Positions 26,416 to 35,027 of a DNA stretch of 64,000 bases are shown in pieces. Under the pieces are notes generated by a model. It did no database searches and had not been told where the DNA came from. It saw nothing but the letters and a program-made list of their open reading frames with translations. Location: the NCBI RefSeq assembly GCF_900110215.1, contig NZ_FOCX01000014.1:1-64000 (forward strand). Reading direction: 5' to 3'. The translations under genes were made by a program, and so were the position numbers. Every line of letters starts with the position of its first letter. Position 1 is the first letter of the stretch. Source of the stretch: Halorientalis persicus. GTDB lineage: Archaea; Halobacteriota; Halobacteria; Halobacteriales; Haloarculaceae.

Positions 26416-27282
26416 ATGAAACAGTTCCCGTCGATTCCACGAGCCGCGAACGCGCCGGACGGCCTCTTCGACAGCGGCCACCTCTGGCTGCTCGAAAAAG
26501 TCGACGGGGCGAATTTCCGGTTCCAGCTCCGCCAGTCCGGTCAGTTGCGGTTCGGCGATCGGAGTCGTATCTACGAGACGGCGGACGCCGTTCCCGACCC
26601 GTACCAGCACGCCGTCCGGCACGTCCGGGCGGAACTGGACCGACACGCGCTCCGGGAGGCAGTCGAGGACGTCGAAACTGTCGTGTTCTTCGGCGAAGCG
26701 ATGCACCAGCACGCGATCGACTACGACTGGGAGCGGACGCCGTCCGTTCTCGGGTTCGACGTCTGGTCGGCGACCGAGGAGGGGTTTCTCCCACCGGACA
26801 CCGTCGAGCAGATCTTCGAGCGGCTGGGCCTCCAGCCGGTGAACGCCGTCGAGCGCGAACGCAACGCGCGGGATTTCCACCCCGAATCGTACACTATCCC
26901 GCAATCGGCGTGGTACGACGGGCCGGCCGAAGGCGTCGTCGTCCGGAACAAGCAGGGCCAGCGCGCGAAGCTCCTGCACCCGAACTTCCGGGAGGTCGAC
27001 GACACGGTCCCCGTCGACGGGTCGGCGTCGGAACTGGCCGAGCGATACGCGACCAGACGACGGGTCGAGAAGCTCGCGACCAAGTTCGAGGACAGCGAGC
27101 AGACAGTGACGTTTCAGACACTCTACGAGCAGGTCCTCGAAGACATTGTTCGGGAAGAGCACAAACAGCTCTACCACGGCGAGCAGTCGGTCGATATGAG
27201 CGAGTTCCGATCCGAGGTGGCCGCGCGGACGCGAGCGTTCCTCGACGAGTTCGAGCGCGATCAGGGAGGCACCGACGCATGA
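26416..27282 (+). CDS. RNA ligase (Rnl-type nucleotidyltransferase) 1
   Basis: A 288-residue ATP-dependent RNA ligase. Motif I is LLEKVDGANFRF with the adenylated Lys at about 28; motif III is VVFFGEAM (about 94-101); motif IV is AEGVVVRN (about 172); motif V is RAKLLHPNF (about 184). The remaining C-terminus is helical. The motif set fits the Rnl2/Rnl-like branch that seals nicked or broken RNA. It overlaps the next, second ligase gene by 4 nt (ATGA), and an upstream small coiled-coil gene is 1 nt away. Confidence 0.88.
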   Translation: MKQFPSIPRAANAPDGLFDSGHLWLLEKVDGANFRFQLRQSGQLRFGDRSRIYETADAVPDPYQHAVRHVRAELDRHALREAVEDVETVVFFGEAMHQHAIDYDWERTPSVLGFDVWSATEEGFLPPDTVEQIFERLGLQPVNAVERERNARDFHPESYTIPQSAWYDGPAEGVVVRNKQGQRAKLLHPNFREVDDTVPVDGSASELAERYATRRRVEKLATKFEDSEQTVTFQTLYEQVLEDIVREEHKQLYHGEQSVDMSEFRSEVAARTRAFLDEFERDQGGTDA

Positions 27283-28354
27283 AGGTATATCCGAAGATTC
27301 CGCGCTACGATCACCCGGTCGTCCCAGCGAATTTCTTCGACCAGCAGGATCTGACGCTACTGGAGAAGTTCGACGGGAGTTCGTTCCGGTTCACGCTATA
27401 CGACGACCGCTACGCGGCCCAGTATCCGGATCCAGTCGTCAAGGCTGCCGACGGTGACGGAAGTCTCGTGTTTGGAACGCGCAAAACGATCCGGGGGAGC
27501 CACCGGGATTCGCTCGACGATATCGACGGCGGATTGCACCGGGCCGTCCGCTGTCTCCGGGAGGGAATCGACACCGCAGCACTCCAGGAGCTCCACACGG
27601 AATACGACGAGCCAGTGATCGTCTACGCTGAGAACTTCGTTTACTCGACGCTCGACTACGGATACACGGACCGGTCCCTCCCCGCCCTAGTCGGGTTCGA
27701 CGTCCTGCCGTACTCGGCCATCGAGACCATGACGGCCCCGGGCAATCCCTACGAGGAGACGTTCGATGGATTTCTCGATCTGGTGACAGCCCGGGCTGTA
27801 TTCGATCGGATTCGCGTCCCTGACGTACCAACGAACCGATCATTCACTCCGGCGACGGTTCTGGGCAGTCCCGATGAAGGATTCGATCTCGAGTCGCACA
27901 CCTTCCCACAGTCGTCGCTGGCTGACGATGTTCGCGTCGAGGGTGTCGTGGTGCGGAGTGACGAGTCCGGTCGACGGGTGAAACTCGTCCGGGACGAGTT
28001 CGAGGAACTGAACCGGAACAGTTCGGGCGACAACCGGACGAGGCCGAATCCGGCGCGGAATATGTCGTCGCGACGTACTGTACTCCCGCCCGCATCCGGA
28101 AACAGGTGCGAAAGATGGTCGTCGAAGAGGGCCGGGAGTTCGGTCCCCACCTGAACGACGACCTCTACCCGCGCGTCGTCGAGGACATCTGGGCTGAACA
28201 CTGGCACGATCTGATGGATATGGACGTGGCGTTCACGCCGGTCGACGTCTATCCGCTGGTCGCTAAGCGCTGCATCACCGAACTCCGGAAGATGGAGACC
28301 AACGCCGAACTGAACGATGCCGACCCGACGGAGATCTGGAAACACCTCTCCTGA
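27279..28354 (+). pseudogene. RNA ligase 2, with a frameshift near its end
   Basis: From ATG 27279 the protein shows motif I LLEKFDGSSFRF (Lys about 30), motif III VIVYAENFV, motif IV VEGVVVRS and motif V RRVKLVRDEF, so all nucleotidyl-transfer motifs are before the break. At about 28,013-28,016 the frame shifts. One added base restores EQFGRQPDEAESGAEYVVAT and the helical C-terminus through 28354 (DPTEIWKHLS). The other frame runs on to 28154. The downstream part is well preserved, so the shift is recent or a sequencing error. The 3-to-4 kb region thus encodes two divergent ligases in tandem. Confidence 0.82.
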
Positions 28355-28424
28355 AGCCGATCTATTTCGACACCTCAGATCTGATCACAGGCAATGGTGC
28401 CCAGCACGTCATAAAATTATTCAG

Positions 28425-28483
28425 AGTATTGTACTTGAGAGTATCATACTCCAGAGTATGATTATGGAAAGTAGTATACTCCC
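28425..28483. promoter_or_regulatory. cluster of AGTA-TACT palindromes upstream of the ATPase gene
   Basis: AGTATTGTACT (28425-28435), AGTATCATACT (28440-28450) and AGTATACT (28473-28480) are close relatives. The longer inverted repeat ATCATACTC/GAGTATGAT spans 28443-28462. The cluster ends about 20 nt before the start codon at 28502, where TATA-box and operator elements are expected. The likely role is a binding array for a dimeric regulator. Confidence 0.55.
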
Positions 28484-28501
28484 GGGCCCCGAAGCATCCC
28501 T

Positions 28502-29893
28502 ATGGTCGAGTTCGTGAACCGGACGGCGGAACTCGAACGACTCCGTTCGCTCTACGAGTCGGACGACGCCGAACTCGCAGTGGTATTCGGGCGGCGGCGA
28601 CTCGGCAAGACGGAACTCCTGAAACAGTCGCTCGACGGGTACGACGATGCCGTGATATACCAGGCGAGACAGAAAACGAGTACGTTACAGCTGCAACAGT
28701 TCGTCGAGACTGCAGCGGAATCCTACCCGGATCTCGAACGGATCCGGGAGGAGTGGGAGGAGGTACTTCGATATCTCGCCGAGCGGGACGCGATCGTCGT
28801 CCTCGACGAGTTCCCGTATCTCGTCGAACAGGATGACAGCCTGCCGTCCGTACTACAGGCGCTGTTCGACCACGAACTCGACGATTCGGCTGCGACGATC
28901 GTGCTGGTCGGATCGTCGATCAGCATGATGGAGGAGGCGGCGCTACTGGGTAACAGCCCGCTGTACGGCCGGTCGTCGCTGAAGCTCGATATCAGACAGC
29001 TCCCCTTCGACGCCGCGATGGCGTTTTTCGACGAGTCGTATACCGCCGCCGAGCAGGTGAGTACGTGGGGAGTGTTCGGTGGCGTCCCGTACTATCTCGA
29101 GGAGGTGTCGCCGGACGCGACGCTCGCCGAGAACGTGCAGCGAACGATCCTCTCGCGACACGGGACGCTCCACGACGAACCGGACTACGTCCTCCGGATG
29201 GAACTCACGGAACCGACACGGTACTTCTCGATTCTCGAAGCGATCGCGGGTGGCAGTACGAGCCGAAACGAAATCGCGGGGACGACGGGGATCGACTACA
29301 ACCAGCTCTCGAAGTATCTCGATCGACTGTCCCGGTTACGGCTCGTCGATCGACACGTTCCGATCACCGAGCAGAAAGAGCGGAGCAAACGAAGCCACTA
29401 CCGGATCCGTGATCCCTTCTTTCGCTTCTGGTTTCGCTTCGTCTACGGATCGAGCGACCGGTACGACGAACTCGGGACCGACGCCTACGAGATCCTCGTC
29501 GAACCCGAACTGGCGGATTTCGTGAGCCACTCGTTCGAGGCGTTGTGTTGTTCGGCACTCCGGACGCTCTACCCCGAACACACGATCACGGAGACCGGCC
29601 AGTGGTGGTACGAGGACCACGAGGTGGACGCCGTCGGACTGACTCAGGGTGAAACACTGATCGCCGGCGAGTGTAAATTCCAGCAGTCGCCACTCGGCTA
29701 CGACGCGTTCTCGAAACTACAGACACACGTCGACGAACTCAGGTGGACGCCCGAGACGGGTAGCGAACGACGAGAAGAGTACGCGCTCTTCTCACGCAGC
29801 GGATTCAAGCCCTCGGTCGAAGAAGCCGCGACCGAACGGGACGACCTGCGACTGTTCACGGTCGAAGATGTCGTCGAAGCGCTGAAGAGTTAG
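28502..29893 (+). CDS. archaeal ATPase with DUF234 nuclease-like domain
   Basis: A 463-residue member of the archaeal AAA/STAND-like ATPases. Walker A is GRRRLGKTEL (about 32-41) and Walker B is IVVLDEFPYL (about 98-107). A winged-helix region follows (about 250-300; SRNEIAGTTGIDYNQLSKYLDRL). The C-terminal DUF234 domain has the endonuclease-like core EVDAVGL...IAGECKFQ (about 375-400), the E/D..E-x-K pattern of restriction-type nucleases. Family members are often mobile or stress-linked, but their role is unproven. The palindrome cluster upstream suggests tight control. Its stop overlaps the convergent epimerase by 4 nt. Confidence 0.85.
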   Translation: MVEFVNRTAELERLRSLYESDDAELAVVFGRRRLGKTELLKQSLDGYDDAVIYQARQKTSTLQLQQFVETAAESYPDLERIREEWEEVLRYLAERDAIVVLDEFPYLVEQDDSLPSVLQALFDHELDDSAATIVLVGSSISMMEEAALLGNSPLYGRSSLKLDIRQLPFDAAMAFFDESYTAAEQVSTWGVFGGVPYYLEEVSPDATLAENVQRTILSRHGTLHDEPDYVLRMELTEPTRYFSILEAIAGGSTSRNEIAGTTGIDYNQLSKYLDRLSRLRLVDRHVPITEQKERSKRSHYRIRDPFFRFWFRFVYGSSDRYDELGTDAYEILVEPELADFVSHSFEALCCSALRTLYPEHTITETGQWWYEDHEVDAVGLTQGETLIAGECKFQQSPLGYDAFSKLQTHVDELRWTPETGSERREEYALFSRSGFKPSVEEAATERDDLRLFTVEDVVEALKS

Positions 29894-30870
29894 TCTGATT
29901 CGGCGAGCAACCCACGAATCGAGTCCTCGACGCTCTCGGCCGGTTCCCAGCCCAGCCGATCCTGCGCCGCAGCCGTATCCACCCCGAACTCGTCGACCAG
30001 CGTCTCCCCGCTCCGGGGGTTCTCGACCAGTTCCACGTCGGCCTCGATGCCGCGTTCCTCCCGAGCGATCGACTGCACGAGTTCGGCCACTTCCATCACG
30101 CCCGGATCTTCGTCGCTGGCGATCTCGTACTTCTCGACCCCGGTCTCATCAGTACTGGACTGCTCGACCAGTCGCTCGGCGCTCTTGACGAACGCGTCGG
30201 CCACGTCCTTGACGTGAATGAAGTTCCGGGACTGGCTGCCGGGCTCGTAGACAGTCAGCGTCTCGCCGGCCAGCGCCCGGTTGACGAAGAAGTTGATCAC
30301 GGTCCCCTTCGAGACTTCCCGGCCGCCGACCTCGTGACGACCGTACAGGTTCGAGATCATGAACTGGTGGGCTGGGAAGGCCCCGTCGGCCAGCGTGTCG
30401 ATGGCCCGCTCGCCCAGCACCTTCGTCCGACCGTACCAGTTCAGCGGGTCCCGCGGGAGGTCGACGGTGATGGGAAAGGTTTCGGGGTCGCCGATGACGG
30501 CCATCGAGAAGGGGAAACACAGGGCAGTTCCGGTCTTCTTGCAGAACCACGCGACGTTGTTGGTCCCGGTGACGTTGACCTCGTAGGCCAGGTCGGGCTT
30601 GTCGTCGCAGTCGTCGACGCCGGAGATGGCGGCGAGATGGAGGACCACGTCCGCGCCGTCGAGGGCGGCCTCCAGTCGGTCGCGGTTGCGGATGTCGACG
30701 TGCTCGACGGGCACGTCGCCGACTTCGCGGAGATCGCCCAGATAGAAGTTGTCCAGCGCGGTGACGGTCCAGTCGGGATGGTCCCGCTGGAGCTGTGCGA
30801 CGACGCGGCTGCCGATGTAGCCCGCCGCGCCGGTGACGGCGACGTGGACGGACTCGGCGGAATCGCTCAT
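29890..30870 (-). CDS. NAD-dependent nucleotide-sugar epimerase/dehydratase (extended SDR)
   Basis: The Rossmann motif GAAGYIGSRV (about 13-22) and the catalytic pair Y-x3-K in NWYGRTKVLGE (about 150) mark an extended SDR. The usual Ser/Thr is in FPFSMAVIG. At 326 aa it has the normal length for UDP-glucose 4-epimerase-like enzymes; the exact sugar is unknown. ATG 30870 was preferred over an in-frame start 15 nt upstream. It is one of three SDR sugar enzymes within 5 kb, pointing to surface-glycan synthesis. Confidence 0.82.
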   Translation of the reverse strand: MSDSAESVHVAVTGAAGYIGSRVVAQLQRDHPDWTVTALDNFYLGDLREVGDVPVEHVDIRNRDRLEAALDGADVVLHLAAISGVDDCDDKPDLAYEVNVTGTNNVAWFCKKTGTALCFPFSMAVIGDPETFPITVDLPRDPLNWYGRTKVLGERAIDTLADGAFPAHQFMISNLYGRHEVGGREVSKGTVINFFVNRALAGETLTVYEPGSQSRNFIHVKDVADAFVKSAERLVEQSSTDETGVEKYEIASDEDPGVMEVAELVQSIAREERGIEADVELVENPRSGETLVDEFGVDTAAAQDRLGWEPAESVEDSIRGLLAESD

Positions 30871-30978
30871 GGACCCGTTGTCCACGCGAGGGGTTACAAA
30901 CCTTCGTGATCCGACCGGACTGACAGGTCCGCCGGGACCGGCGGATTTATCCGGCCGAAGCTACTGTTTCGGTGCGGT

Positions 30979-32064
30979 ATGGACGAACTGCGGACGGGAC
31001 TGAGCTACGGGGACGTGTTGTTGCTGCCACAGCGCTCGCCGGTCGACAGCCGGAGCGACGTGGACCTCACGACCAACCTGACGCCGGGCATCGAACTGGA
31101 GACGCCGCTGGTCTCGGCGGCGATGGACACGGTGACGGAGGCCGAGCTGGCAATCACACTCGGCGAGGCCGGCGGGATCGGGACGATCCATCGCTTCCTG
31201 ACCGTCGACGAGCAGGCCAGCGAGGTCGCGACGGTCGCCGACGCCGGCCAGCCGGTCGCGGCCGCCGTGGGCATCGACGAGGACCACGTCGCCCGGGCCG
31301 AAGCCCTCGTCACCGCCGGCGTCGACGCCGTCGTCGTCGACGTGGCCCACGGCCACATGGAACGCACCCTCGACGCCGTCGCCGACATCCGAGACGCGTT
31401 CCCCGACCTCGAACTCGTCGCGGGCAACGTCGCCACGCCCGCAGGTGTCGAGGACCTCTACGCCGCCGGCGCGGACTGCGTGAAAGTCGGCATCGGCCCG
31501 GGCTCGCACTGCACGACCCGGAAAGTCGCGGGCGCGGGCGTGCCCCAGCTGACGGCGGTCGACGACTGCGCCGAGGCCGCCGCAGACCTGGACGTGACCA
31601 TCTGTGCCGACGGCGGCATCCGGACCTCAGGGGACGCCGTGAAGGCGCTGATGGCTGGCGCGGACACGGTCATGCTGGGCAGTCTCTTCGCCGGGACGGC
31701 CGAGGCACCGGGCGATACCGTCGAGGTCGACGGCGTCCGGTACAAGCGCTCCCGGGGGATGGCGACGACCGCTGCCGCCGAGGACCGCTCTGACAAGGAC
31801 GAGAACGTAACTCAAGACGAGGGCGTCGAGGGGCTGACTCCCTACAAGGGACCGGTCGCCGACGTGGCCGAGGAGTTCTGCGCCGGTATCAAGTCCGGAC
31901 TCTCCTACTGCGGCGGGCACACCGTCCCCGACGCCCGCGAGAAAGCCGAGTTCATCCGGGTCGCGGCCAGTGCCCGCGAGCGCGAGGGTGCCCACACCGA
32001 CCAGGAGTGGGAGACTGTCAGCGTCGACAGCACGAAACACGCGCAGGTCGAGGGCGACGACTGA
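30979..32064 (+). CDS. IMP dehydrogenase / GMP reductase family enzyme without CBS domains
   Basis: A 361-residue TIM-barrel enzyme with the catalytic loop [15 protein letters not shown] (Cys about 178), VDVAHGH and the phosphate loop [11 protein letters not shown]. It lacks the CBS pair of canonical GuaB and is close to GMP reductase in length, yet VDVAHGH and [12 protein letters not shown] are IMPDH-like. So it may convert GMP to IMP or IMP to XMP, and the sequence does not decide. A GGATTTATCC TATA-like box at about 30,950 places a leaderless start at 30979. Confidence 0.8.
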   Translation: MDELRTGLSYGDVLLLPQRSPVDSRSDVDLTTNLTPGIELETPLVSAAMDTVTEAELAITLGEAGGIGTIHRFLTVDEQASEVATVADAGQPVAAAVGIDEDHVARAEALVTAGVDAVVVDVAHGHMERTLDAVADIRDAFPDLELVAGNVATPAGVEDLYAAGADCVKVGIGPGSHCTTRKVAGAGVPQLTAVDDCAEAAADLDVTICADGGIRTSGDAVKALMAGADTVMLGSLFAGTAEAPGDTVEVDGVRYKRSRGMATTAAAEDRSDKDENVTQDEGVEGLTPYKGPVADVAEEFCAGIKSGLSYCGGHTVPDAREKAEFIRVAASAREREGAHTDQEWETVSVDSTKHAQVEGDD

Positions 32065-32078
32065 GTCGGCGGAACAGT

Positions 32079-32104
32079 TTTGCGTACAAACACCCATACG
32101 CAAA
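32079..32104. promoter_or_regulatory. inverted repeat before vapB (putative autoregulatory operator)
   Basis: TTTGCGTA (32079-32086) is exactly inverted as TACGCAAA (32097-32104), with an 18-nt half-site spacing, ending 2 nt before the antitoxin ATG. VapB proteins usually repress their own operon through such sites. Confidence 0.55.
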
Positions 32105-32106
32105 CC

Positions 32107-32334
32107 ATGAGCAAGAACATCTCCATCTCCGACGACGTGTACCGGAAACTGAAGCGGGAGAAAGGGGATCGGAGTTTCAGCGAGGTCATCGAAGATCGAC
32201 TCGAGGCCGGCGGAAAGCTCGCGGACGTGACTGGCCAGGGGATCTTCGAGGAAGGCACACACGAGGATGTCAAAGACGATATCGGTCGGCTGAGCGGAGG
32301 GACGCTGGAGCGCCTGGACGATGAAACTCGTTGA
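32107..32334 (+). CDS. vapB: VapB-type antitoxin (haloarchaeal DUF7557/CopG-like)
   Basis: A 75-residue protein with an N-terminal ISISDDVYRKLKREKGDRSFSE segment typical of the DUF217/VapB antitoxins of archaea: a short beta strand and helix for DNA binding, then an acidic tail that would wrap the toxin. It overlaps the PIN toxin gene by 14 nt, so the two are translationally coupled. I took the start at 32107 because an upstream TTG would place the operator palindrome inside the gene. Confidence 0.82.
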   Translation: MSKNISISDDVYRKLKREKGDRSFSEVIEDRLEAGGKLADVTGQGIFEEGTHEDVKDDIGRLSGGTLERLDDETR

Positions 32335-32734
32335 TACGTCCACAGTCGTCGACATCGACCGCGGGAGCGTCGACCGGAAGGTCGAGAAACTCGACGACGA
32401 AGGCCGTCACGCGATCAGCGCTGTCACACTGACCGAACTCCGGTTGGGCGTGAACAAGCAGTACGAAACGGGCACAGAGACACACCGAGAGGCCATCGAG
32501 GACCTCGAGCGACTGTGTTCCCGGTTCGAGGTACTCCCGGCGAACAGACCCGTAGCTGTCGCGGCGGCCGACATAATCGCGGACCTGCAAACGCGTGGTG
32601 AGCCGTTAAACGACCTCCACGACGTCTACATCGCCGCGACTGGACGGACGGAACAACTCCCGGTTTTGACTGCGAACGTCGATCACTTCGAGCGCATCGA
32701 CGACGTGCAGGTCGTCGACTGGACGGAATACTGA
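32321..32734 (+). CDS. vapC: VapC toxin (PIN-domain ribonuclease)
   Basis: A 137-residue PIN domain with all acidic positions: LVDTSTVVD (Asp about 4), LTELRLG (Glu about 39), NDLHDVYIAA (Asp about 100) and TANVDHF (Asp about 118). PIN toxins cut tRNA or rRNA with Mg2+. It is the partner of the VapB gene it overlaps. The next gene is convergent and 18 nt away, so this is a compact two-gene unit inserted among sugar-metabolism genes. Confidence 0.9.
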   Translation: MKLVDTSTVVDIDRGSVDRKVEKLDDEGRHAISAVTLTELRLGVNKQYETGTETHREAIEDLERLCSRFEVLPANRPVAVAAADIIADLQTRGEPLNDLHDVYIAATGRTEQLPVLTANVDHFERIDDVQVVDWTEY

Positions 32735-32751
32735 GAGAAGCAGATCGAAGA

Positions 32752-33696
32752 TTACTCCGCGCCCGTGAACCGGTCGGCCAGGTCCCGCACGCCCTCCCGC
32801 AGGGACCACTCGGGCTCGAACCCGGTCTCGCCCAGGCGATCGAAGTTGACGTGATACGACGGCCCGGGATGTTCGTCTTCGAGGTAGGTCACGTCGACGG
32901 GGCCGACCTCGTCCCGGACCAGATCGGCGATCTCGCTGATCCGGAAGTTCCCGTCGTTGGTGCCGACGTTGTACACGTCGTGGCCCCACTCGTCGGGATT
33001 GCAGGCAGCGTGTTTGTACGCCGCGGCGGCGTCCTCGACGTGGATGAACGGTCGCCAGTTCGACCCGTCGCCGTAGACCGTCAGGGAGCGACCGGTCAGC
33101 GCGCGGAAGACGAAGTGGTTGACGACGAGGTTGAAGCGCACGCCGGGCGAGTAGCCGAAGTTCGTACTCATCCGCAGGGCGGTGCCGTCCATGTCGTGGT
33201 CCTCGCAGTAGTCCGCGAGGAGGGACTCGGCCTCGTACTTGGCCTCGGCGTAGGGGTTGATCGGGTCGGGGTCGACCGACTCGTCGATGTCCCGGCTCAT
33301 CGCCCGGCCGTAGATGTTACACGAGGACGCCGAGACGACGTTCTCGACGCCGAGTTTCCCCGCCGCCTTCAGGACGTTCTCGGTGCCGTCGTAGTTGACC
33401 GCCATCGTCTCGTCGCGGCGGTCGTGGGTGCTGGCCGCGCCGGTGATCGCCGCGAGGTGGATCACGGTGTCCACCTCCCGCATGGCGTTCTCCACGTCGC
33501 CGTACTCGCGCACGTCGCCCCGGCGGAAGTCGACGCCGTCGTCGGGGTCGGTCGCGAGCGTCCCCAGGAGCGCGCGGGGCGAGCCGCTGGAGAGCGAATC
33601 GAGGACGACCACGCGATCGACGGCGTCGTCGGCCCGGAGCATCGGAATCAGCGCGCTGCCGATATAGCCACAGCCGCCGGTGACCAGCACGTCCAC
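32752..33696 (-). CDS. NAD-dependent nucleotide-sugar epimerase (extended SDR) 2
   Basis: A 314-residue extended SDR with GGCGYIGSAL at the N-terminus, SSCNIYG around the catalytic Ser, and Y-x3-K in NPYAEAKYEAE (about 152). The active-site lid sequence FNLVVNHFV resembles dTDP/UDP-sugar 4-epimerases and dehydratases. It starts 3 nt after the stop of the SQD1-like gene, so the two are co-transcribed and presumably act on the same sugar pathway. Confidence 0.85.
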   Translation of the reverse strand: MDVLVTGGCGYIGSALIPMLRADDAVDRVVVLDSLSSGSPRALLGTLATDPDDGVDFRRGDVREYGDVENAMREVDTVIHLAAITGAASTHDRRDETMAVNYDGTENVLKAAGKLGVENVVSASSCNIYGRAMSRDIDESVDPDPINPYAEAKYEAESLLADYCEDHDMDGTALRMSTNFGYSPGVRFNLVVNHFVFRALTGRSLTVYGDGSNWRPFIHVEDAAAAYKHAACNPDEWGHDVYNVGTNDGNFRISEIADLVRDEVGPVDVTYLEDEHPGPSYHVNFDRLGETGFEPEWSLREGVRDLADRFTGAE

Positions 33697-33699
33697 GGC

Positions 33700-34878
33700 T
33701 CAGTCCTCCGACTCTTCCAGCACGCCGGGGAGGAACCGGTCCTCGTGGGCCTCGATGGTCTCGGTGTAGCGGGTCAGCGTCTCGAAGATGTCCCGGACGC
33801 CGCCCTCGAAGTCCTGGGCCTGCTCGCCGATGACCTCCATGTATCGGTCGTTCTCGATCTCCATCTTGTGGGTCTCGTCCTCGTCGCGCGGGTTCTCGAA
33901 GTGCTCGACGGCCACGTCGAGGTCGAACTCGTCGCCCACGTCGGCGATGGTCTCGGCGATCTCGACGATGCTGATGGCCCGCGTGACCTGGTTGTACACG
34001 GTCAGGTCGTCGGGACGCTCGTCGGGATCCACGAGCGCGATGCGGGCGAGTCCCTCGACGGCGTCTTCGAGGCTGATGAACGGTTTGCGCTGTTCGCCCT
34101 TCCCGTAGACCGTCACGGGGTAGCCGGCCACGGCCTGCGCGGCGAAGCGGTGCCCGACGGTCCCGAAGTAGTAGTCGAAGTCGAAGCGCGTTTTGAGGGC
34201 ATCGTCGGCGCGGGTCTCGTCGGTCTCGGTGCCGTAGACGATGGCCGTCCGCACGTCCGAGATCGGAATCGAGAACTGGCTCTGGGCCAGCCGGAGGTTG
34301 GCGGCGTCGTGGCTCTTGGTGAGGTGATACCAGCTCCCCGCCTCCGCCGGGAAGGGGACCTCGTCGCGCTCGCCCTGGTTCTCCATGACCGCGCCACCCT
34401 CCGGGATGGGGAACTCCGGCGCGCCGTAGACGCCCGTCGTCGTGGTCTCGATGAAGTGGGTGTCCGTGAGGTCGTGTTCCTCCAGCCCCCAGACGAGGTT
34501 CCGGGTGGCCTGCATATTGTTGTGCTGGGTGTAGTTGGCCCGCTCGCCGTTGATCTGTGAATAGGGAGCGGAGGGCTGGGCCGCGGTGTGGACGATCACG
34601 TCAGGTTCGTGGACGGTGAGTAGCTCGTCGACGAAGTCCTTCTCGACCAGATCGCCCTGGACGAACGAGAGGTTGTGCACGTCGTGGGCCTCGCGGGCCG
34701 CGGCGAGGCGCTCGTCCATCCAGCCGATGGGGACGGCGCTTGTCGAGCCGACCTCTTCGACCCACTCTCGCCGCTCGAAACTGTCCACGGCCAGCACTCG
34801 ATCGTCGGTTCTGGTCGCGATCCGGAGCGCGGTGGGCCACCCGAGGTAGCCGTCACCGCCTGTAACGAGTATCGTCAT
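33700..34878 (-). CDS. UDP-sulfoquinovose synthase-like SDR (SQD1/Agl3 type)
   Basis: A 392-residue SDR, longer than ordinary epimerases and matching the SQD1/SqdB/Agl3 class. The N-terminus GGDGYLGWPTALRIA has the 'GYLGWP' form of that class; the catalytic set is TTTGVYG and WYHLTKSHDA (Tyr/Lys about 183-187). SQD1 enzymes make UDP-sulfoquinovose from UDP-glucose and sulfite. In Sulfolobus Agl3 the product goes into N-glycans; in haloarchaea a sulfated glycan or glycolipid is plausible. It starts next to a 150-nt intergenic region and leads a two-gene operon. Confidence 0.82.
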   Translation of the reverse strand: MTILVTGGDGYLGWPTALRIATRTDDRVLAVDSFERREWVEEVGSTSAVPIGWMDERLAAAREAHDVHNLSFVQGDLVEKDFVDELLTVHEPDVIVHTAAQPSAPYSQINGERANYTQHNNMQATRNLVWGLEEHDLTDTHFIETTTTGVYGAPEFPIPEGGAVMENQGERDEVPFPAEAGSWYHLTKSHDAANLRLAQSQFSIPISDVRTAIVYGTETDETRADDALKTRFDFDYYFGTVGHRFAAQAVAGYPVTVYGKGEQRKPFISLEDAVEGLARIALVDPDERPDDLTVYNQVTRAISIVEIAETIADVGDEFDLDVAVEHFENPRDEDETHKMEIENDRYMEVIGEQAQDFEGGVRDIFETLTRYTETIEAHEDRFLPGVLEESED

Positions 34879-35027
34879 TAGTTACTCAGTTCGTGAGTAA
34901 CCATGTGCGGCTAAATAGTTTGTGATCTGTCACGGCTGGAGAGGGTCGGGACGGCCGACACAGGGGCGTCGGTCCGCGAACCTGTCGAAACCACTATACC
35001 GCCGGCTTGCGACGCGAGTGACAACTG

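Noticed and set aside
32851-34560. Long open frame (569 codons) on the plus strand
   Set aside because: It is antisense to the two SDR genes, which have clear motifs on the minus strand; high GC makes such shadow frames common. Its composition (Val/Asp/Gly/His-rich) is typical of a reverse frame.
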